From positions 544,000,630 through 544,064,629 of the forward strand of contig CM046882.1 of NCBI GenBank assembly GCA_025667525.1: a stretch of 64,000 bases of DNA, read 5' to 3'. Shown here piece by piece: positions 28,441 through 36,555 of this stretch. This DNA is from Glebionis coronaria (Eukaryota > Streptophyta > Magnoliopsida > Asterales > Asteraceae). Under the pieces are notes generated by a model. It saw nothing but the letters and a program-made list of their open reading frames with translations. It was not told the origin of the DNA and did no database searches. Both the position numbers and the translations under genes were made by a program. Numbering within the stretch: position 1 is the first letter of the stretch; each line of letters begins with the position of its first letter.

Positions 28441-30089
28441 AAGGTGACAAATCTCACAAAGATGATGTTACCAAGGGCAAATCAACTTCAAAACCTCCAC
28501 CTCGCCAAGGCAAACGCACCAAAAAGTTTCATGATGTAGATGCTAATACAGCCTCATCACATACTCCAGCCACAATCGCTCCTGCAACCACATCTGCCCT
28601 AGTTGCTTCAGTTACTACACCCTTAGTGCAACAACAACTGACAGAATCCGATCAACCTGTACCATATATCCCAGCCTCTGATCTAGTCCAAGACATACCA
28701 GAAACTGAAGCTGAAGCAGTAGCAGTACCTGTTATTGATGTTCCTGTCTCTACTACCGTTCCTGATATTCTAGAGTCAAGTGAACCACCATGGGTGGATA
28801 CACTCGAGGAAGATGAAAATGCACCCGTACAACCTTGGGTGTCCAATGCTGCTGCACTTCGACCACTAACAAAGGCTGATGAAGCTGAATTCTCTCAAGT
28901 CCTAAGCAATCCAATAGATTTTTCAAGATTCTTGGAGTACAACTATGGGTCTAACGTAACTCAAGCAATGGTTGTGAGAGGACTCAAAAATCCCAACCTT
29001 CGTGTTAAATCCAAGCTCAGCAGTACGGAATACGAGTACAACGCAAATGAACTTCTTGAAAGCGTTGAGAACTACTCAAAGGGACGGTCTTCATGCGCCT
29101 GAAAAACCTCCTCCTACTACAACTACAGATGATGATCAAATTGCACTTGAATTCTTTGTCAGTGAGGATCTCAAATACTTGGTCAAGGGAGCAAACAAGT
29201 ATGCAACTTCCCTAACATTAGTAAAGGCTACAACTTGGGATTTGATACCTTGGTTAGAAGAAAAAGTTAATCGTCTCAGGGTTCCACAAAAATATCCTGA
29301 ATATGATCGATATGCAGAATTAGGTGCTTCACATTGGGATGAGCGTGTGCGACGCGCCTACAACTATGCATATGTGCACAACTTAGGCTCTCAAGTCTTC
29401 TCTCTGATTCGAATCAAAAGCATCCAAGGAGTTAGGATTAAACCCAAAACAGGCTATCAACATTTGACAGAGATCAGACTCCTAAGAGAAGATGAAAAAG
29501 TCTACACTATCCAGGAGGGAGATTTTCCACTTCTTCGTCTCGAGGACATTGAGGACATGCTGCTCTTGCTAACTCACAACGCCCTCAGACACTTGAAGTC
29601 TGAAGAACTAATTACCCTGAATTCAGCTCTTCGAATGTACACACGTCGAGTTGTCATCAAGAACAGAGTTGAAGATCTGCAACTTAGAGTAGAAAGTTAT
29701 CAAAGGAAGCTCAATCTTTCAAAACCACGTCTAAAGTCTTCCATAGGTATACAGACAAATCTCCTTACACTAGCACCACTGAACCAATGCCCGGCATTTT
29801 CTACCTGAATGGTCGTGGCCTTATGAAGTTCCTGAGAATTCCATAGATCAACAAATTCAGTGACGGGACTCTCACCCATATTCGGGACAAGTTGGTGCAT
29901 CTCAACAAGTATATGAATCTTCCAGAGGTCACTATAGATTGGGACAAGGTATATCAACAGAGTGCTACCTATACGATCAAGAAGATTGATGAGAAGATGA
30001 GGGAAAGACGTTTTATAAGAAGCTTAGAACGATTCGTTGGTGGAAGACCATATGGAGCGCACCACAAGTTCATGGAACGATCCATTTAA

Positions 30090-32280
30090 ATGGGTCGTAC
30101 TATATCAGGTTCACTTCATATACTCTCTTGTGAATATGTAAATATTGTGAATATTGTGCTTTTGTGGCTTGTTGTAGTCTGAAAGTATGATAATGTTTCA
30201 AGAATTTCTCACGAGATTCTAAATCTTTCAAAATCTATCATACTCAAGCACTACAACTAACACTCATTAACTTGAGGGGGAGCATTAATATGTTCTATGG
30301 CCATAGATTGATTTCATTTTTACCCAAAGACCGATTAATCCATTCAATATCCCAAATATTAATGGTTTAACATTTTGGATAAGGTGAGAAAATGGGATTA
30401 AGGAGACTTAATGATATTTGGCTAAAAAATGAAAAAGACTTAACAAATAAACCAACTTTTAATATGTGTATAATGCATATGTTAAGGGGGAGCGTTTTTA
30501 TGAACAAAACACTTAAGGCACAAAAACTTTGATTATAATATCACAAGTGCTTTAAGTGATTTTCAAGGATTTTTCATAGTGACATTACTTACCCAAAACA
30601 CACTTAATTCACGAAGGATGTGGTGACAAAAGGATGGTAGGATTAGGTATTAGTCCAATGATTCATCAGAACCGATTGAATCTTCCCAAGGACAATTCCC
30701 TAGATAGAATTAGAAGTCCTAGGAAAGTTGGAGATGATTGTAAATGTAGCAGAGTACAGACTAATTACTAATGCTAGCACTGGAACAACCACAACAAGGT
30801 GCTAGTGATGATGTATTGGTAAGTACTGAAGGGGTTGAAGAATGAAAAAGAAATGTAAAGATAAAGGGTGTAAAGAAAGAAGCCCTCCTTACAACTTAGG
30901 ACAAAAACCGGGTCAACACATCTATTATTGGGATCATCTTTAAATGATTCTCAATATTGAAGACAAGATATCATGGACCCAGTGATGTCACGCACAACCC
31001 CTCCCAGCTAACTCAAATATCTCTCAAAAGATGTTTGTTTTAATCACACGGAGCTCAACACGTTATCTATTGGTTTATTCACTCTGAATAGACTGATATT
31101 AAATAGGTGGCAATCCTCTCCAGCCATCGCTCACTAAATCAAAACGCACTATCGAGTCTAGAGCCACGAGATCATCAAAAGTATCATTAGGACACTTTCC
31201 ATTTATTCCTTGCTTCTTCACACACTGTGAAAAGTAAGAGATCTTTATGAGTCCTACGCAGTATTCTTGTAATATTGCCAGAACATCCGAGTAATACGCA
31301 AGTACTACAATGAAGATGGAAATCCTGCTTGAGCCAACATCAAACAAGCTCATGGTAGGTGACACGTGCGGTTCTTTAAGAACCAATCTTGTGAAAACTG
31401 GAAAGAAACAATAGTTTAATTATTAATTGAACTTAAACTCGTTCAAGGCCTCTACGCATTATCGTATGATCTTGCCAGAACACTCAGAGTGACACTCTTT
31501 AGTGTTCACAGTGAAGAGTGGAAATCCTTCTAGTGTTAACATCAAACAGCACTTGGTAGGTGACAAGCAAGATTCTATTTGAATCTAGCTCGTGATAACT
31601 GGAAAGCAACGATGGTGAAAATCTTAATTGAAATTCACTTGTTCCAGGATTCATGAATTGACGGCTTCAATCATACGGATTTTTAATCCAAATGATTCAC
31701 TCTTTATGTTCGCAGTCAGCTTTGGACGGTCGAATAAAGAGAACGGGTTTACCCGCGAAATCTTGTCAAGGAGATCTTTAATTAGAGCTACCTATCACAA
31801 GTACGATATTTATTATCGTCCAACGGTCTTCACCGACCGGAGGTAAAATGCTTCTGAATCAGAATAAAATGTCAAAGCCATTTTATTCGTGTCTTATTAT
31901 GTTGCTGCATTTGACGACGGTGGCGTTGCGGTGTACCAGTTGAAGTCGTCCTCACATACTTATTCCTTCTGCATCAAATATTTCAGCAAATTCAAGAAAG
32001 TCTGACCTAAAAGTCTTCCGCTATATCGACTCTGAAAATTTCAAGAATTCAATAAAGGATAGGTATGTGGGACATGAAGTCACGAAGAGGCAAATATCAT
32101 AAGAAGACAAAGATTGCACGTGAAAGGCCAAAAGAACATGTTCCAAGCAAAAGCCTGATGTTATTCAACACATACTCACAAAAGGAAGAAAAATTAAAGA
32201 ATAAAAGAGAAAGTGGCTACGAGCTCAAGAACAAGATCAAACATGCTAGATTAGGACTTTGTAAATTTGGAGTGACCTCC
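30090..32280 (+). other. Copia 3' untranslated region with polypurine-like tracts and a diverged duplication
   Basis: No coding sequence is seen. Two polypurine-like tracts, TTGAGGGGGAGC at 30272 and TTAAGGGGGAGCG at 30481, precede the real one. A diverged direct repeat with a period of about 197 bases occupies about 31255-31640; both copies contain TTGCCAGAACA, GGAAATCCT, AACATCAAACA, TGGTAGGTGACA and AACTGGAAAG. Multiplied polypurine tracts upstream of the 3' LTR are a described feature of Sireviruses. Confidence 0.55.
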
Positions 32281-32293
32281 CTTTGGGGGAGAT
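32281..32293 (+). other. Polypurine tract of the large Copia
   Basis: CTTTGGGGGAGAT stands directly before the 3' LTR, the position for plus-strand priming. Confidence 0.85.
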
Positions 32294-32580
32294 TGTTGGA
32301 AATACGTCTTTCGTATAAAGAAAGTCTCGGTCACTTCAACAATATAGTTATAGGCTCGTAGTATTGTTTAACTAATATTTATGTTTAGCCCGACCCATGA
32401 GCATGTTCATGGGCCGGAGGCCCAAGTCCACTTAAGGACTTGGGTATATAAACCCCTTTCCACCATGGAAAGGGGTGTTGGTTGTTTTTACATTTCTTAT
32501 ATTAATACAAGTTTCTTTCTTTCTCTCTCTAGAATAACAACAACCCTCTTGATTAGTTATAAGATTATCACTTTTCTACA
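32294..32580 (+). repeat. 3' LTR of the large Copia
   Basis: It starts TGTTGGAAATACG and ends TTTTCTACA. It lacks a 13-base piece of the CT-rich run present in the 5' LTR and differs from it at about nine positions. CAAGT follows at 32581-32585. Confidence 0.93.
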
Positions 32581-32968
32581 CAAGTCGGCTATGGAGGTGG
32601 ATTTAGACTCCATCAAAATCTCTAATGATGAGATACCTAATTCCATTCTAACTAACGCTAGGAGCTGAATTCAATGTGGAAATCTCATTATTATTGATTA
32701 GAGCACACTCATATAATCATCCCAAGGTATGTGCTCGGTTCTGTAGATTATGTTAGGTTGAAGTTCAGCTTCTTAATAGTTCTTTTGAAAATTTGCATGT
32801 GCATGTGAAAGAATAAAAGGACTACCTATGTGAGCATGGAGTTTTGTCGTTTCAAGAAGCTTTGGACTGGGTTTCTATATGCTCATTAAAGGATATGGAC
32901 ACATGGCTTATAATAGTGTCACGTTATAAACTTTAAAATGTTTAAGTAACTTATGTATATATTATCTT
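32581..32968 (+). pseudogene. Old Copia element: pol C-terminus and 3' untranslated part
   Basis: After the duplicated CAAGT the frame interrupted at 14120 resumes and runs to a TGA at 32666-32668 (AMEVDLDSIKISNDEIPNS). Untranslated sequence follows, with phrases such as CCCAAGGTATGTGCTCGGTTCTGTAG typical of the 3' region of Tork-like Copia elements. It is cut at 32968 by the gypsy insertion and resumes at 43980. Confidence 0.75.
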
Positions 32969-33549
32969 TGATGACGTATAGTCCCCAGCCGGGTCATGAA
33001 CCCGGCCCAAGGGTACTACCCGTATCCGGCCCATCACATATGGGTGGGATAAATGTCAGTCAGGCTTATGGGCTTGAATGAACATGACCGCACACACGTG
33101 TGCGGCCCACGGCCCGGTACGGCCGACACGGCCGACATAGGGTTAGACAGAATAATATTCTGTCTAGGAATATCTTTACCCCAATAAGAGAGGATATTCA
33201 CTACCAGAATTAGAAGATAACAATCATTCTAATTCTGGTGCTTATCTCTTCCTTGGGGCCGAAGGATCAGTGAAAGCCCACTAGGGTTTCACTGCCTATA
33301 AAAGGAACCCCCAAGGGTTCCACAAAGGTAACACAATTCTCTCTAAACTCACATATAACCCTAAATCGATTACTTACTCTCACGCCGGAGTCTAATCGTG
33401 GGAAACCTTCCCACGGTAAGCTTAACGCGTGCTGTTTAGTGTGTAGGATCCCAACCAGAAGATTCACTTGGTGCAGGAGCCAGTACCCAGCCAACCCGAA
33501 TTAAGCCTAATTCGGGTCTAGCAAGGATCAACCAACTTTTGCATCAACA
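32969..33549 (+). repeat. 5' LTR of the gypsy element
   Basis: It begins TGATGACGTATAG and ends GCATCAACA. It contains two tandem copies of GGCCGACAC/T near 33121-33138 (one copy in the 3' LTR), a CACACGTGTG palindrome with a G-box core near 33094, and a TATAAAAGG box at 33297. Confidence 0.95.
33297..33305 (+). promoter_or_regulatory. LTR TATA box of the gypsy element
   Basis: TATAAAAGG is followed by GAACCCCCAAGGG and is conserved at 43732-43740 in the 3' LTR. It is the probable core promoter for the sense RNA. Confidence 0.75.
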
Positions 33550-33550
33550 A

Positions 33551-33565
33551 GTTGGCGCCATCCGT
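33551..33565 (+). other. Primer binding site region of the gypsy element
   Basis: GTTGGCGCCATCCGT directly follows the LTR. The TGGCGCC core fits the tRNA 3'-end complement used by Tat/Ogre-type elements rather than initiator tRNA-Met; the exact tRNA was not determined. Confidence 0.65.
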
Positions 33566-33612
33566 AGGACCAGTAACACTAAGCTAGAACAAAATCTCAT
33601 CTTAAGTCTCCA

Positions 33613-36549
33613 ATGACGAAGGGACACCCGCCGACTAACCCTAGGAATGTGAATCCTGGAAATCAGAAGTCCCAAGGGGAAGGGATTCTCATCCCCAATC
33701 AGTCACCTAACCGCCCTACGGGCGGGATGGGCAACCGTAGCGGTTTTCAACCCGCGGGGGTGACGAGCACGATCTCGGTTACACCCCCACCCACTTCAAC
33801 CTTGGACAACCCTGATCCAGGGAGTGCGCCAGATCCTCCTAACAAGGAACCACGCAGACCCTCGACGGAGGAAGAAGTGGAGGCCCTACCACTCAGTGAG
33901 GAGGATCTCACTCGAGTTCTCACTCAGAATTTTGAAAGGATCGTCCCAGGGATCGCATCAAGATTGAGTCTGGGGAGGAACCTCCAAGCCCGACTCAACT
34001 TTGGCGACAGTGGACCATCCACCCCTTCCCAAAACCGGAGAAAAAGGAGGACTCGGCCTCAAGAGCAGGGAACCTTCGAGGAAAACCCTCAACCCCGGAA
34101 TGTGTTTGAACGCATAGGGGATCGCATCATACAAGAGTTAACGCAGTCTCAAGATGGAGAAAGGTCGGATGGCTCACCCGAGCGGCAAGATCGAGAGCTG
34201 ACCAGAACCACACGCCGCCCAAGCGTGTGGGATAGAATGAACACAGGGAGGAAGGCTCCCGGTTCGTCTCAAAAAAGTGGTCCCTATTCAAAAAGCGGGG
34301 CACCACCGCCATCCCCAGATCCGTCTGGGGAGGACTCAGATGACCACCCGCCCAAGCGCCGCCGGCCTAGGCGCACGCCTCCACCACCAAACAATGATGA
34401 GTATTATGGTGGCCCCTACTATCGGGATACGGAAGCAGAGGACCTCTCGCGTACGTGGTGCGAACCATGGGATGACCCTAGGCTCACACGGCCATGGGCT
34501 GATCCCAGGGAAGATCCGTTTACCCTCCGCATACGGAACTATTCTGAGGACACCAAACGTCGCATGCCGGCATGTATCAAGACGTATGATGGGTCCGGTG
34601 ATCCTATCGATCACCTCAAAATATTCGATACTCAGGCTAAGATTGAGCGATGGCCCATGCCTATATGGTGCCAAATGTTTAATTCGACCCTGATTGGAAA
34701 CGCTCGTGACTGGTTCGAGGCACTCCCACCACGGAGCATTGATAGTTTCACGGAACTACGCACTGCATTCGAGAACAATTATACTCAAAGGAAGAAGTAT
34801 AATAGGGATCCGGTTTCATTGGCAACTGTCAAGCAACGGTCGGGGGAGTCCACAGAAGCCTTCACTGAGCGCTTCAACGATGAGTGCACACGCACGCGAA
34901 CCATGCCAGAGCTCCTGAAAATCTCTGACTATATGCACGCCATAACAGACAGAGAACTGATCAGGCGTCTCAATGACAAGCGTCCAGAAAGATATGATGA
35001 CCTCATGGAAAGAGTTAGGAATTTCATAGAGGGAGAGACAGCCGTTGCCGCAGCCTACCCATCCCGAGGAAATGGGTACCGCTCAAATGACCAGTCCCGG
35101 AGACAGTCGGGCGGTCAAGGCAACCAGAACAATAACAAGGGCTCGGACTATAAGAGCCAGAGCAAAGGCGGACGGTCGGACGACAAGTTCACCCCCCTAA
35201 AGATGTCCTACCGGGAGATCTTGTTGACTGAAGGGGCGAATTTTCCAAGGCCTCCCCCAATGACCACACCCCCGGAACGTCGGCAGGGAAGTCGCTTCTG
35301 CGAATTCCATAATGACAAAGGACACGGCACGGAGGAGTGTATCCAGCTGAAGAAGCATATTGAGTCGCTAATCAAATCAGGCAAACTCAAGCACCTGGTT
35401 AAGGATTGGAAAGACGGAAAGGACAACAACAAGAAGTACGATAAGAAGGATCCCCAAAAGGACAAGCCTTCTACCATATACATGATCCAATCCAGACAGC
35501 GCCGCACGAGACAGAAAATTGGCCAAAAATTTTCCCGCGGCAAGGAAATCTCATTCCCTCTCATCACAGCAAGTGACGTGGTTGATGCGCCTCTCACCAT
35601 TGAGATAAGCATTGGGACACACAATGTCTGCCGCATGTATGTTGATGGAGGGTCGTCAGCAGAGGTATTATATGAACACTGCTTTGTGCAGTTATGCCCA
35701 GAAATAAGAAGCCAATTAGTACCGGCCACGTCGCCGCTCACTGGCTTTAGTGGAGATACTATCTGGCCAATAGGGCAGTTGCGTTTGCTTGTCACCATTG
35801 GGAATGAGGAACATTCCACTACAACGTGGATGAACTTCATGGTGATACGTTCACACTCTCCTTATAATGGAATCATAGGCAGACCAGGCATTTTGGCTAT
35901 CCGGGCAGTACCCTCTACGGCACACGGAATGATTAAATTCCCCGTTGATGGGGGAATCGTTACTATTTATAACACAGTCGTGCCAATATCCGAGTGTCAC
36001 ACTGTGACAACACCGGCACCACCTGCTCCACCCAAGGATGGAGCACCACCACCCAATTGGAAGGTGGCTATTCACCCTGACTACCCGGAACAGGAAGTAT
36101 CCATAGGAGGGGCGCTCTCAGATAGCGGCAAAAGGGCCATGTGTTCTCTTCTAAGTGCAAACCTGGACATATTCGCATGGGAGCCAAAACATATGACGGG
36201 TGTGCCACGCGCGATTGCAGAGCATAAACTCCAGATCCGCCAAGGGTACCAACCCATAAAGCAAAAGAAGCGCGGCCAGGCGCCCGAGCGAAGTCAAGTT
36301 ATACTGGAGGAAGTGCGGAAGCTGGTGGACGCAGGCATCATGCGCGAGGTATACTACCACGAGTGGTTATCCAATCTGGTCATGGTCAAGAAGCATGACG
36401 GAAGTTGGCGCATGTGCGTGGATTTCATGGATCTGAACAAGGCCTGCCCACAGGACTGTTACCCGCTACCAGAAATTGACTGGAAAGTAGAGTCCTTATG
36501 TGGATATCCTTTCAAATGCTTCTTGGATGCATATAAAGGGTATCACTAA
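33613..36549 (+). pseudogene. gag-pol: Gypsy gag, protease and start of RT (closed by one nonsense codon)
   Basis: The ATG at 33613 opens a frame of 978 codons. The N-terminus is a Pro/Arg/Ser-rich disordered part. The Ty3 gag domain spans about residues 310-470 (PIDHLKIFDTQAKIERWP, TLIGNARDWFEALP). A zinc-binding CEFHNDKGHGTEEC lies near residue 562, and the protease has MYVDGGSSAEVLY near residue 675 (DGG rather than DTG/DSG, as known in this lineage). RT starts near residue 870 (GSWRMCVDFMDLNKACP). TAA at 36547-36549 stops it where this family has Gln in the GYHQI motif. The following part, in the same frame, is intact. Confidence 0.93.
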
Positions 36550-36555
36550 ATCCAG

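Larger units (their letters stand above)
25842..30089 (+). pseudogene. Second ORF of the large Copia, env-position protein (broken)
   Basis: A long frame follows pol where Sirevirus-type elements carry an env-like ORF. The likely start is ATG at 25842 (MTLTMDQQR), just after an AAGCAG splice acceptor. The N-terminal region (to about 26640) has VYMHEFW, LGQPWKAIFNILIRCLTAK and DYAKYMWQEFTYQ, which I associate with a Pol-linked protein common in Asteraceae. A Lys/Glu-rich stretch, a Pro/Val/Ser repeat (about 27180-27420), a coiled coil (27530-27880), an Asp/Lys/Gly-rich repeat (28150-28440) and a conserved C-terminal part (29120-30089, with DIEDMLLLLTHNALRHL and RVEDLQLRVESYQRKLNL) follow. Stops at 26028, 26385 and 27885 and frameshifts near 26620, 27470, 29080 and 29750 break it. 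Function is unknown; no signal peptide or clear membrane segment is seen in the conserved parts, so "envelope" is by position only. Confidence 0.72.
14121..32580 (+). mobile_element. Large Copia retrotransposon, 18.5 kb, with second ORF
   Basis: The element is bounded by 300-bp and 287-bp LTRs beginning TGTTGGAAATACG and ending TTTTCTACA. The target duplication is CAAGT at 14116-14120 and 32581-32585. It carries an initiator-Met-type primer site, gag with a zinc knuckle, protease, integrase, RT-RNase H in Copia order, and then a second reading frame between pol and the 3' LTR, as in Sireviruses. The LTRs differ by about nine substitutions and one 13-base indel (roughly 3 percent), so the insertion is fairly young. 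The coding region nevertheless carries many stops and frameshifts. Its length is very large for Copia, while its LTRs are very short. Confidence 0.93.

Noticed and set aside
28127..28539. Minus-strand and third-frame ORFs rich in Ser or Met-Thr across the acidic repeat
   Set aside because: They are shadows of the Asp/Lys-rich coding repeat of the second Copia ORF.
33267..33494. 75-codon minus-strand ORF, found again at 43692-43919
   Set aside because: It is inside both LTRs of the gypsy element and is duplicated only because the LTRs are.
35208..35840. 210-codon minus-strand ORF opposite the gypsy protease
   Set aside because: It lies opposite a well-supported gag-pol frame and shows no domain; GC-rich third positions explain it.
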